From NCBI RefSeq assembly GCF_001683915.1, contig NZ_LXTT01000077.1:1-61593 (forward strand): a DNA stretch of 61,593 nucleotides, read 5' to 3'. The notes beneath the pieces were generated by a model. The model did no database searches, was not told the DNA's origin, and saw only the letters and a program-made list of their open reading frames with translations. How positions within the stretch are numbered: the stretch's first letter is position 1; every line of letters begins with the position of its first letter. Source of the DNA: Allomuricauda sp. CP2A. GTDB taxonomy: Bacteria; Bacteroidota; Bacteroidia; Flavobacteriales; Flavobacteriaceae. Positions 1 to 8,957 of this stretch are shown here, one piece after another. The translations under genes were made by a program, and so were the position numbers.

Positions 1-71
1 CCTATTATTTAGAATCTTTATAAATTAGATGTTATCAATACCTTAACATTTCAAAAAATGACTCTATGTCG

Positions 72-79
72 TACTTTTG
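72..79 (+). promoter_or_regulatory. Candidate -7 promoter element of the act-cox operon
   Basis: TACTTTTG matches the Bacteroidota sigma-A -7 consensus TAnnTTTG. No clear TTG -33 element lies at the usual distance. The actA start codon follows about 85 bases later. A perfect 6-bp inverted repeat (CACCAA, TT, TTGGTG) begins two bases after the element. Confidence 0.5.
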
Positions 80-165
80 TCACCAATTTTGGTGGATGAA
101 AAGCTATTGTTCTCAATATCAATAGAAATAATCGTACCAAAGGTTTCGACAGAAATTTCGATAAT

Positions 166-1542
166 ATGAAAAAGGTTTTATACCGCCATCTATTTTCTAA
201 AGTTTTAGGTTTTTCTCTTTTACTTTTTTCCACTTCATTTTATGCGCAGGAGGAAGCTGCCGACGCGGCTGCGGAGGTTACTACCGAACAGGCTGCCGCC
301 GATACCGCTGGGGGTGACCCTGCAAAAGGAAAACAGCTTTTCAATCAAAACTGTGCCGCATGTCACGCTTTGGACCGTAAAATGACCGGGCCTGCCTTGG
401 CCAATGTGGAACAACGTCTGGCTGATGATGAAGGTTTGGACAAAGAGTGGCTCTACACATGGATTAAGAACAGTCCGGGAATGATTGCTTCCGGGGATGC
501 CTATGCCAACAAAATTTATGCAGAGTACAATCAGGCGGCGATGACGCCTTTTCCAACACTTTCCGATCAAGATATTGACGATATTTTGGCGTATACAGCG
601 GCTCCGCCACCCGCACCCGCACAAGCAGCAGCTCCTACCGGGGGTACGGATGGTGCCCAATCATCTTCTGGCGGAATATCCAATGAAATAATCCTGGGGG
701 CACTCGCTTTGGTTTTTGGCCTATTGGTCATTATGCTCATTTTGGTGAACAAGACCTTGCGCCGTATTGCTGAGGCCAATGGCGTTGTTCTGGAAAAAGA
801 AAAAGCGGAGAAGCGACTTCCGTTGTGGAAGGCCTTTGCGCAGAACCAATTCTTGGTTTTGGTGAGTGTCATCTTCCTTTTGTTGGCCAGTGCCTATTTT
901 GCCTATGGATGGATGATGCAAGTTGGGGTTGACCAAGGATACGCTCCCGTACAGCCGATACATTTTTCACATAAGATCCACGCAGGCGATAACAAGATTG
1001 AATGTAAATATTGCCACTCTTCGGCTAGAGTTTCCAAAACTTCGGGTATTCCTTCCTTGAATGTTTGTATGAACTGTCACAAGTCCATTTATGAATACAC
1101 CGGAAACCCAGAAGGGCCATCAGCAGAAGATATAGCCGCTGGACATACCAACGAATTCTATACCGCCGAAATCAAGAAATTGTACAAAGCCGTGGGATGG
1201 GACGAGGAGAACCAACAATATACGGGCGAAAGCCAGCCTGTGGAATGGGTTAGGATTCACAACCTTCCTGATTTTGCCTATTTCAACCACTCACAGCACG
1301 TTTCTGTAGCGGGAATTGAATGTCAGACCTGCCACGGTCCCATTGAAGAAATGGAAGTTGTGGAGCAGTTTGCCCCATTGACCATGGGTTGGTGTGTAAA
1401 TTGCCACAGGGAAACCAATGTTAAGGTTGCGGGCAATGAATACTACGCTAACATTCATGAAGAACTATCCAAAAAGTATGGGGTTGAGGAATTGACTGTT
1501 GCCATGATGGGTGGAATAGAATGTGGTAAGTGTCACTATTAA
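166..1542 (+). CDS. actA: ActA: multiheme cytochrome c subunit of alternative complex III, with extra N-terminal monoheme domain
   Basis: This is the heme-bearing subunit of the quinol:cytochrome c oxidoreductase called alternative complex III. The 458-residue protein starts with a signal peptide (about residues 1-28). A monoheme cytochrome c domain follows (CAACH at 63-67), then a Pro/Ala linker, two hydrophobic segments near 173-193 and 228-250, and a pentaheme domain with CKYCH 280-284, CMNCH 301-305, CQTCH 386-390, CVNCH 410-414 and CGKCH 453-457. Classical ActA has five hemes, so the N-terminal sixth is an added domain. It begins an operon whose next gene (actB) starts 32 bases after the stop. 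The coxB product of the same operon has no CxxCH, so I infer the extra domain may carry electrons to the oxidase. Confidence 0.93.
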   Translation: MKKVLYRHLFSKVLGFSLLLFSTSFYAQEEAADAAAEVTTEQAAADTAGGDPAKGKQLFNQNCAACHALDRKMTGPALANVEQRLADDEGLDKEWLYTWIKNSPGMIASGDAYANKIYAEYNQAAMTPFPTLSDQDIDDILAYTAAPPPAPAQAAAPTGGTDGAQSSSGGISNEIILGALALVFGLLVIMLILVNKTLRRIAEANGVVLEKEKAEKRLPLWKAFAQNQFLVLVSVIFLLLASAYFAYGWMMQVGVDQGYAPVQPIHFSHKIHAGDNKIECKYCHSSARVSKTSGIPSLNVCMNCHKSIYEYTGNPEGPSAEDIAAGHTNEFYTAEIKKLYKAVGWDEENQQYTGESQPVEWVRIHNLPDFAYFNHSQHVSVAGIECQTCHGPIEEMEVVEQFAPLTMGWCVNCHRETNVKVAGNEYYANIHEELSKKYGVEELTVAMMGGIECGKCHY

Positions 1543-1574
1543 GAATTAAAAGAAGATAATCTCAGATATATCGT

Positions 1575-4500
1575 ATGGCATCAAACAAAAAATATTGGAA
1601 AAGCGAGGCGGAGTTAAATCCGAACGATTCCATTGTTGAGGCGCTAAAAAATAACGAATTTACCGAAGAGATTCCTGTGGATGAGTTCTTGGGCGACAAG
1701 GAGAATCTGTCGGCCTCAAGCACCAATAGAAGGGATTTCTTGAAATATGTTGGATTCAGTACGGCAGCAGCAACCATTGCAGCGTGTGAAGGTCCGGTGC
1801 GTAAATCCATTCCGTATGTGGTCCAACCAGATCGCATCGTTCCCGGTGTGGCAAACTATTATGCCACTACCATTGCTGATGGATTTGACTTTGCCAGTAT
1901 TTTGGTAAAGACCCGTGAGGGTAGGCCCATCAAAATAGAAAACAATACCGATGCCAAAATCAATGGCGGGGCCAATGCCCGTGTCCAGGCGTCCGTGTTG
2001 ACCTTGTACGATAGCAAGAGGGTTCAAGGGCCAATGGCCAATGGTGAACCCATTGAATGGAAAGTGTTGGATGCTACGGTAAAGGCCAAGTTGGGCAGTT
2101 TAAAAGGCGGCAACAAACAAGTGGTGCTTTTGACCCAAACCTTTGCCAGTCCATCAACGGATAAATTAATTGCCGAGTTCAAAGCGGAATATGGTGAAAA
2201 TGTAAGCCACGTGGTTTACGACGCCATTTCTGAAGATGCTGCCTTAAATGCCTATAATGCTGCTTATGGTGAGCGAGCTTTGGCCGATTACGATTTTGAG
2301 AAAGCGGATTTGATTGTTTCTTTCGGTGCTGATTTCTTGGGAGATTGGCAAGGAGGAGGCTATGATAGTGGATATGCCAAAGGACGTGTGCCCAAGCATG
2401 GAAAAATGTCCAAGCACATCCAGTTGGAGTCCAATATGTCATTGACCGGAGCGAATGCCGATAAACGTTATCCCATGACGCCAACCCAACAAAAGATTGC
2501 CTTGGCCAAATTGTATGGCAAGTTGAATGGCAGTAGCGTAGGTGGGGGAACATCCGATGTGGATGAAGCGGTTGATTATGTAGCGGCCCAAATCAAAAAG
2601 GCTGGAAGCAAGGCCGTTGTGGTAACGGGATTGAATGATGTTCATGCACAAACCGTAGTATTGGCCATTAACAAATTGTTGGCCAGCGAAGCATTTGATG
2701 CCGAAAACCCAAAATATGTACGTCAAGGTGATATCGCAAAAGTGACCAAGTTGGTTGCTGATATGAATGCTGGTCGCGTTGGAGCTTTGATCATGGCTGG
2801 TGTGAATCCTGTGTACACGCTTCCCAATTCCGAAGAGTTTGTTTCAGGACTTGAAAATGTAGATCTTTCTGTGGCTTTTGCCTTCAATAATGATGAAACC
2901 GCACAATCATCACAATACGTTGCTGCGGCATCCCATTATTTGGAATCTTGGGGCGATGCACAATTTAAAAAGGGACAATATAGTTTGATGCAACCCGCCA
3001 TCCGTGAGTTGTTTGATACCAAACAGTTTCAAACAGCCCTATTGACTTGGATGGGTAGCGAAAAAACGTACTACGATTATATAAAGGAAACATGGAATGC
3101 CGATATCCTTCAGGGAGAGTCTTGGAACCAAGCGCTTCAGGATGGTGTTTTTGCAGCACCTGCTCCTTCCGAGGATGAGGAACAACCTACGGTTGTATCC
3201 AGTGCAGAAGAGGGGGAAGAGGTTGAGCCCAGCATTGTTCCAATAGCTTCTGCCATCCGTTCTTTGGTGAATTCAACCAGCACGGGCACGGAAATGGTAT
3301 TGTATTCCAAAGTAGGTATGGGAGATGGCCGACAAGGCAATAACCCATGGTTGCAAGAATTCCCCGATCCCATTTCTAGGGTTTCTTGGGATAACTACGT
3401 GACCGTTTCCAAAGCAGATGCCGAAAAATGGGGCTTCGAAAATTTCACTGTGGCCAATGGCGGGGTGAATGGAAGCTATGCAAAGTTGACCGTTGATGGA
3501 AAGGTATTGGATAACGTTCCTGTAATCGTTCAACCCGGTCAGGCCGTGGGTACTGTGGGACTTTCTTTTGGTTATGGAAAGAAGGCCGGAATGCAGGATG
3601 AAATGGCCACAGGGGTAAATGCGTATACACTGTACAAGGATTTCTCGGATGTTCAATCCGTGACTGTTGAAAAAGCAGCAGGGGAACATGAATTTGCCTG
3701 TGTACAGCAACATAAAACATTGATGGGTAGGGGAGATATCATCAAGGAAACCACCTTGGAAATCTTCAATACAAAAGACCATGCCGAATGGAACCACATG
3801 CCGCATGTGTCGTTGAACCATCAGGAAATCCCAGTGACTTCCCCAGATGCAGACCTTTGGGACAGTTTTGATCGTTCCATTGGGCATCACTTTAATTTGT
3901 CCATCGATTTGAACGCTTGTACCGGATGTGGGGCTTGTGTAATTGCATGTCACGCCGAAAACAACGTTCCCGTGGTTGGAAAAGAGGAAATCCGTCGCTC
4001 ACGTGATATGCACTGGTTGCGTATCGATAGATACTACTCTTCCGAGGAGACCTTTGAGCAGGATAATGAGAAGAAAGAAGGAATGGAAGGTCTTTGGGGC
4101 GATAAAGGCTCTTTGGGAGGATTCCGCGAAATGGAAGACCCATCGGCCAATCCCCAGGTGGCATTCCAACCTGTAATGTGTCAGCATTGTAACCATGCAC
4201 CTTGTGAAACCGTTTGTCCCGTTGCGGCAACATCGCACAGTAGACAAGGTCAAAACCATATGGCTTATAACCGTTGTGTAGGTACAAGATACTGTGCCAA
4301 CAACTGTCCATATAAAGTACGTCGATTCAACTGGTTCTTGTACAGCGACAATGATGAGTTCAACTTCAACATGAACAATGATTTGGGCAAGATGGTCATC
4401 AACCCAGACGTCAATGTACGATCCAGAGGGGTAATGGAAAAATGCTCCATGTGTATCCAAATGACCCAAAAAACCATTTTGGATGCCAAAAGGGACGGCA

Positions 4501-4703
4501 GGGTCATTAAGGACGGGGAGTTCCAAACAGCGTGCTCAGCAGCATGTAGCAGTGGAGCCATGGTATTTGGTGACATCAATGATAAAGAGAGCAAGATTGC
4601 CCAATTGAAGGAAGATGATAGAATGTACCACTTGTTGGAGCATGTAGGGACGAAACCCAATGTGTTCTATCATGTTAAGGTAAGAAACACCGACGAGGCT
4701 TAA
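1575..4703 (+). CDS. actB: ActB: molybdopterin-oxidoreductase-like and Fe-S subunit of alternative complex III
   Basis: The 1042-residue protein is the large peripheral subunit of alternative complex III. Residues 52-58 (RRDFLKY) form a twin-arginine export motif, followed by a hydrophobic stretch and a cysteine (AACEG), as expected for the Tat-variant group in which the signal sits inside a longer N-terminus. Residues about 70-700 resemble the catalytic fold of molybdopterin oxidoreductases; in the known family this part has lost the cofactor. The C-terminal quarter is a ferredoxin-like module: CTGCGAC near 781, CQHC with CETVCP near 869-882, CVGTRYC with CANNCP near 901-912, CSMC near 957 and CSAAC near 986. 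These cysteines would hold one 3Fe-4S and three 4Fe-4S clusters, by family knowledge. An acidic insert near 535-560 separates the halves. Confidence 0.95.
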   Translation: MASNKKYWKSEAELNPNDSIVEALKNNEFTEEIPVDEFLGDKENLSASSTNRRDFLKYVGFSTAAATIAACEGPVRKSIPYVVQPDRIVPGVANYYATTIADGFDFASILVKTREGRPIKIENNTDAKINGGANARVQASVLTLYDSKRVQGPMANGEPIEWKVLDATVKAKLGSLKGGNKQVVLLTQTFASPSTDKLIAEFKAEYGENVSHVVYDAISEDAALNAYNAAYGERALADYDFEKADLIVSFGADFLGDWQGGGYDSGYAKGRVPKHGKMSKHIQLESNMSLTGANADKRYPMTPTQQKIALAKLYGKLNGSSVGGGTSDVDEAVDYVAAQIKKAGSKAVVVTGLNDVHAQTVVLAINKLLASEAFDAENPKYVRQGDIAKVTKLVADMNAGRVGALIMAGVNPVYTLPNSEEFVSGLENVDLSVAFAFNNDETAQSSQYVAAASHYLESWGDAQFKKGQYSLMQPAIRELFDTKQFQTALLTWMGSEKTYYDYIKETWNADILQGESWNQALQDGVFAAPAPSEDEEQPTVVSSAEEGEEVEPSIVPIASAIRSLVNSTSTGTEMVLYSKVGMGDGRQGNNPWLQEFPDPISRVSWDNYVTVSKADAEKWGFENFTVANGGVNGSYAKLTVDGKVLDNVPVIVQPGQAVGTVGLSFGYGKKAGMQDEMATGVNAYTLYKDFSDVQSVTVEKAAGEHEFACVQQHKTLMGRGDIIKETTLEIFNTKDHAEWNHMPHVSLNHQEIPVTSPDADLWDSFDRSIGHHFNLSIDLNACTGCGACVIACHAENNVPVVGKEEIRRSRDMHWLRIDRYYSSEETFEQDNEKKEGMEGLWGDKGSLGGFREMEDPSANPQVAFQPVMCQHCNHAPCETVCPVAATSHSRQGQNHMAYNRCVGTRYCANNCPYKVRRFNWFLYSDNDEFNFNMNNDLGKMVINPDVNVRSRGVMEKCSMCIQMTQKTILDAKRDGRVIKDGEFQTACSAACSSGAMVFGDINDKESKIAQLKEDDRMYHLLEHVGTKPNVFYHVKVRNTDEA

Positions 4704-4734
4704 TCAATAATAAGAAGTAACTAGAAGATAAATT

Positions 4735-6453
4735 ATGGCGTCGCATTACGAAGCACCTATTCGAAAGCCCTTAGTACTTGGAGATAAAGGATACCACGAT
4801 GTGTCCGTTGATATTGCAGCTCCGGTAGAGGGAAAAGCCAACAAACAATGGTGGATTGTATTCTCCATTGCTTTGGTAGCATTCCTTTGGGGTTTAGGAT
4901 GTATTATTTATACCATTTCCACAGGTATTGGGGTTTGGGGTCTAAACCGAACCGTTAACTGGGCCTGGGATATTACCAACTTTGTTTGGTGGGTAGGTAT
5001 TGGTCACGCAGGGACCCTGATTTCGGCTGTATTGTTGCTCTTCAGACAGAAATGGAGAATGGCAATCAACCGTTCCGCTGAAGCGATGACCATCTTTTCC
5101 GTTATCCAGGCAGGTTTGTTCCCAGTGATTCACATGGGTCGCCCTTGGTTGGGCTATTGGGTACTTCCCATTCCAAACCAATTTGGGTCGCTTTGGGTGA
5201 ACTTTAACTCACCCTTGCTTTGGGACGTATTTGCGATTTCAACCTACCTTTCTGTATCGTTGGTATTCTGGTGGACAGGGCTGCTGCCCGATTTCGCCAT
5301 GATCCGTGACAGGGCCGTAAAACCGTTCCAAAAGAAAATTTATAGCCTGTTGAGCTTCGGTTGGACAGGTAGAGCCAAAGACTGGCAACGTTTTGAGGAA
5401 GTTTCCTTGGTTTTGGCCGGTTTGGCAACACCTTTGGTACTTTCCGTACACACCATTGTATCCTTTGACTTTGCCACGTCGGTGATTCCAGGATGGCACA
5501 CCACCATCTTCCCACCGTACTTTGTTGCGGGTGCAATTTTCTCCGGATTTGCCATGGTGAACACGCTTTTGATCATTATGCGTAAAGTGTGCAACCTTGA
5601 AGCATATATCACCGTTCAGCATATTGAGTTGATGAACATCGTTATCATGATCACAGGTTCCATCGTGGGATGTGCCTATATCACGGAGTTGTTCATTGCG
5701 TGGTATTCCGGTGTTGAGTACGAACAATATGCCTTCTTGAACAGGGCCACGGGACCTTACTGGTGGGCCTACTGGTCCATGATGACCTGTAATGTGTTCT
5801 CACCGCAGTTCATGTGGTTCAAAAAATTGCGTACCAGTATCATGTTCTCTTTCTTCATCTCTATCGTTGTGAACATAGGAATGTGGTTTGAGCGTTTTGT
5901 GATCATCGTTACCTCATTGCACAGGGATTATTTGCCATCTTCATGGACCATGTTCTCCCCAACCTTTGTGGATATCGGAATCTTTATTGGAACCATAGGA
6001 TTCTTCTTTGTGTTGTTCCTGTTGTATTCCAGAACCTTCCCTGTAATTGCGCAGGCAGAGGTAAAATCCATCTTGAAGGCATCAGGTGAGAAGTACAAGA
6101 AACTTCGCGAAGCCGGTAAGCCATTGTATGAAATGCCGGCAAAAGGCGGTGCCAAAAAAGTGGCCGAAGCTCCAAAGGAGAAAATGGATGAAAAACAAGT
6201 GGCCACACTGTTGGATTCCATCGGAACTTTTGATGCATCAAAAGAAACTCCGGACGACTTGAAAAAAGTAAAAGGCATCGGTCCGCAAATGGAACAGACC
6301 TTGAACCAGATAGGCATCTTTACTTTCGCACAGGTAAGTAAAATGACCGAAAAAGAATACGACTTGTTGGATTCCATCACCGGTTCCTTCCCCGGAAGGG
6401 CACAACGTGATGATTGGGCAGGTCAGGCAAAAAAATTAAACGATAAGAAATAG
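4735..6453 (+). CDS. actC: ActC: NrfD/PsrC-type membrane subunit of alternative complex III, with C-terminal helix-hairpin-helix domain
   Basis: The protein (572 residues) is the quinol-binding integral membrane subunit of alternative complex III, of the NrfD/PsrC family. About ten hydrophobic segments are visible between residues 40 and 440. After the last helix, a charged linker (about 441-500) leads to a roughly 65-residue domain with KGIGPQMEQTL, the signature of a helix-hairpin-helix fold of the COG3743 kind. The family core needs only about 450 residues, so this is an added soluble domain on the cytoplasmic or periplasmic tail. Similar domains are known at the C-terminus of some complex I subunits (NuoE of alphaproteobacteria). 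actD follows after two bases, so the genes are probably translationally coupled. Confidence 0.93.
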   Translation: MASHYEAPIRKPLVLGDKGYHDVSVDIAAPVEGKANKQWWIVFSIALVAFLWGLGCIIYTISTGIGVWGLNRTVNWAWDITNFVWWVGIGHAGTLISAVLLLFRQKWRMAINRSAEAMTIFSVIQAGLFPVIHMGRPWLGYWVLPIPNQFGSLWVNFNSPLLWDVFAISTYLSVSLVFWWTGLLPDFAMIRDRAVKPFQKKIYSLLSFGWTGRAKDWQRFEEVSLVLAGLATPLVLSVHTIVSFDFATSVIPGWHTTIFPPYFVAGAIFSGFAMVNTLLIIMRKVCNLEAYITVQHIELMNIVIMITGSIVGCAYITELFIAWYSGVEYEQYAFLNRATGPYWWAYWSMMTCNVFSPQFMWFKKLRTSIMFSFFISIVVNIGMWFERFVIIVTSLHRDYLPSSWTMFSPTFVDIGIFIGTIGFFFVLFLLYSRTFPVIAQAEVKSILKASGEKYKKLREAGKPLYEMPAKGGAKKVAEAPKEKMDEKQVATLLDSIGTFDASKETPDDLKKVKGIGPQMEQTLNQIGIFTFAQVSKMTEKEYDLLDSITGSFPGRAQRDDWAGQAKKLNDKK

Positions 6454-6455
6454 TT

Positions 6456-6983
6456 ATGGCATCAAAAGTTATTCAGGCGCTTTACAATGATGACGATGTG
6501 TTGATGCATGCCGTAAAGAAAGTGAGGGCAGAGCACCATCATATAGAGGAAGTGTACACTCCATTTCCCGTTCACGGGCTGGACAAGGCCATGGGATTGG
6601 CAGATACCCGTATCGCCATCACCTCTTTTATGTATGGATGTTTGGGATTGATCGTTGCCATAGTGATGATGAACTACATCATGATCGAGGATTGGCCTCA
6701 AGATATAGGAGGTAAGCCAAGCTTTAGCTATTTGGAGAATATGCCCGCCTTTGTGCCGATCATGTTCGAGATGACGGTTTTCTTCGCGGCCCACTTAATG
6801 GTGATCACCTTTTACCTAAGAAGTAGAATGTGGCCCTTTAAGAAAGCGGAAAATCCGGATAAGCGTACTACCGATGACCATTTTTTGATGGAAATTGGAG
6901 TGCACGATAACGAAAAGGAACTGACCGATTTGTTGTGGGAAACAGGTGCGGTGGAAATAAATGTTACAGAAAAGGAGTCTTAA
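6456..6983 (+). CDS. actD: ActD: DUF3341 membrane subunit of alternative complex III
   Basis: The 175-residue protein has the ActD (DUF3341) layout: a soluble N-terminal part with HHIEEVYTPFPVHG, which is typical of this family, then two hydrophobic segments near residues 50-70 and 90-118, and a charged C-terminal tail. In known structures this subunit packs on the membrane part of alternative complex III and has no cofactor. The gene starts two bases after actC and ends four bases before the ATG of actE. Confidence 0.92.
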   Translation: MASKVIQALYNDDDVLMHAVKKVRAEHHHIEEVYTPFPVHGLDKAMGLADTRIAITSFMYGCLGLIVAIVMMNYIMIEDWPQDIGGKPSFSYLENMPAFVPIMFEMTVFFAAHLMVITFYLRSRMWPFKKAENPDKRTTDDHFLMEIGVHDNEKELTDLLWETGAVEINVTEKES

Positions 6984-6987
6984 AACT

Positions 6988-7557
6988 ATGAAGCATTTAG
7001 GTAAAATAAGTGTTGTCTTGGTCTTGGTACTGTTGGTTGCAGCTTGCGCCGATAAAAACAGTCCCAACTACCAATATATGCCAAACATGTACGAACCCGT
7101 GGGCTATGAAACCTATCAAGGTGTGGACAATGGGTTGTTCCCCGATGGAACAGCAGCCATGCTTCCCGTTGAAGGAACCATCTCCAGGGGATATATGCCC
7201 TATGAGTTTGAAAACACTCCAGAAGGAAAAGAATTGGCACGGTTGAACACCAGTCCTTTGGATTCATTGGACATGGAGGAAAACTTGGTCAAAGGCGCAG
7301 AATTGTACGCCATTTACTGTGCTGTTTGCCATGGACCCAAGGGAGATGGACAGGGCAATTTGGTAAAACGTGAAAAAATATTGGGTGTTCCCAGCTATGA
7401 TGATGTGGCACGTAACATTACCGTGGGCACGACATACCATGCCATTTACTACGGATTGAATTCCATGGGATCCTACGCATCTCAGTTCGCAAATGAAAAA
7501 GAGATGTGGCAGGTATCCGAATATGTGATGAAATTAAAGGAGGACCTAACAAAATAA
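6988..7557 (+). CDS. actE: ActE: lipoprotein monoheme cytochrome c of alternative complex III
   Basis: This is the monoheme cytochrome c subunit of alternative complex III, probably a lipoprotein. I chose the ATG at 6988 because it gives a clean lipoprotein signal (hydrophobic stretch ending in LVAAC, Cys about residue 15); an earlier in-frame ATG at 6961 lies inside actD and adds nine charged residues ahead of it. The mature part has one heme site, CAVCHG, at residues 111-116, and an axial methionine candidate in the GSYASQ/MGSYA region. Length is 189 residues. The family role is to take electrons from ActA or ActB and pass them to the oxidase. Confidence 0.92.
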   Translation: MKHLGKISVVLVLVLLVAACADKNSPNYQYMPNMYEPVGYETYQGVDNGLFPDGTAAMLPVEGTISRGYMPYEFENTPEGKELARLNTSPLDSLDMEENLVKGAELYAIYCAVCHGPKGDGQGNLVKREKILGVPSYDDVARNITVGTTYHAIYYGLNSMGSYASQFANEKEMWQVSEYVMKLKEDLTK

Positions 7558-7574
7558 TTGGATAAGAAGAAACT

Positions 7575-8930
7575 ATGTATACCTTTTCAAACAGATTAAA
7601 AATAGGATCTTTCATAGCCATGGGGCTTGGGCTTATTTTCTTGGCAATAGGTTTTGTATCCGCACCATCAACAGTGGAAGAGGCAAAGGCCATTGTGGCA
7701 TCCGCCCACGGCGATGGACATGGCGGAGGTCATGCAGAAGCCGTTGAAGAACATGGAGGGTCACAAGGACACGGTGAAGCTGCTGCCCATAGCACAGAAG
7801 CCGCCCATGATGAAGGTCACGATGCCGCACATGACGAGCATTTGTTGCATCAATTACAGAACAGACCATGGGCCGCATTGTATGTAGCTGCATTTTTCTT
7901 CTTTATGATTGCCTTGGGGGTATTGGCCTTTTATGCCATTCAACGTGCCGCCCAAGCCGGTTGGTCACCACTCTTGTTCAGGGTCATGGAAGGAATCACG
8001 GCCTATTTGGTTCCCGGAGGGATAATCGTTTTTGTAATATTGGTGCTTTCCGTATTGCACATGAACCATATGTTTGTTTGGATGGATGCTGAAGTTGTGG
8101 CACATGATGAATTGCTTCAAGGAAAAGCCGGGTACTTGAACCCCACTTTCTTCCTCATTCGTGCCGCTATTTTCTTGGGCGGTTGGATTTTCTACCGTGA
8201 ATATTCAAGAAAACTGTCCTTGGCACAAGATGAATCTGATGACAACTCAAACTTTGTAAAGAATTTTAGATGGTCTGCCGCGTTCTTGGTATTTTACCTA
8301 GTGACCGAGTCCATGATGTCCTGGGATTGGATCATGAGCTTAGACCCACACTGGTTCAGCACCCTATTCGGATGGTATGTGTTTGCCAGCATGTTTGTTT
8401 CGGGTATTACCGTAATTGCCATGGTGAGCATCTACCTAAAATCCAGAGGCTATTTGGAAGTGGTGAACGACAGCCACATCCACGATTTGGCCAAGTTCAT
8501 GTTCGGTATCAGTATTTTCTGGACCTACCTGTGGTTTGCCCAGTTTATGTTGATATGGTACGCGGACATACCAGAGGAAGTTACCTACTACGTAGCGCGT
8601 TTCCAAGACTACAAATTGCCATTTTTTGGCATGTTGGTCATGAACTTTGTTTTCCCATTGCTGGTGTTGATGAATAGCGATTACAAGAGGGTGAACTGGT
8701 TTGTTATCATGGCCGGTATAGTGGTCTTGTTGGGCCATTATTTGGATGTTTACATTATGGTAATGCCGGCTACCGTGGGAGACCAATGGCATATAGGATT
8801 ACCCGAAATAGGTGGAATATTGTTCTTTGGAGGATTATTTGTATTCTGGGTGTTCAATACACTGACCAAGGCTCCGTTGTTGCCAAAACGCAACCCATTT
8901 ATTGAAGAAAGTAGACATTTTCATTATTAA
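7575..8930 (+). CDS. actF: ActF: polytopic membrane subunit of alternative complex III
   Basis: The 451-residue protein is the second large membrane subunit of alternative complex III and is related to ActC. One hydrophobic segment lies near residues 10-28. It is followed by a histidine-rich loop (about 40-95) with at least eleven histidines in GH, AH and EH pairs, then about nine further membrane helices. Conserved features include MSWDWIMSLDPHWFS, typical of this family. The His-rich loop would lie outside the membrane and could bind copper or another metal; that is inference only. coxB begins 27 bases after the stop. Confidence 0.93.
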   Translation: MYTFSNRLKIGSFIAMGLGLIFLAIGFVSAPSTVEEAKAIVASAHGDGHGGGHAEAVEEHGGSQGHGEAAAHSTEAAHDEGHDAAHDEHLLHQLQNRPWAALYVAAFFFFMIALGVLAFYAIQRAAQAGWSPLLFRVMEGITAYLVPGGIIVFVILVLSVLHMNHMFVWMDAEVVAHDELLQGKAGYLNPTFFLIRAAIFLGGWIFYREYSRKLSLAQDESDDNSNFVKNFRWSAAFLVFYLVTESMMSWDWIMSLDPHWFSTLFGWYVFASMFVSGITVIAMVSIYLKSRGYLEVVNDSHIHDLAKFMFGISIFWTYLWFAQFMLIWYADIPEEVTYYVARFQDYKLPFFGMLVMNFVFPLLVLMNSDYKRVNWFVIMAGIVVLLGHYLDVYIMVMPATVGDQWHIGLPEIGGILFFGGLFVFWVFNTLTKAPLLPKRNPFIEESRHFHY

Positions 8931-8957
8931 ACGATTTAAGTCTTAGATAGATACACG

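Noticed and set aside
3273..3953. 226-codon open frame on the minus strand inside actB
   Set aside because: It is antisense to a clear, conserved gene, has no recognisable domain, and long antisense frames are common in this codon usage.
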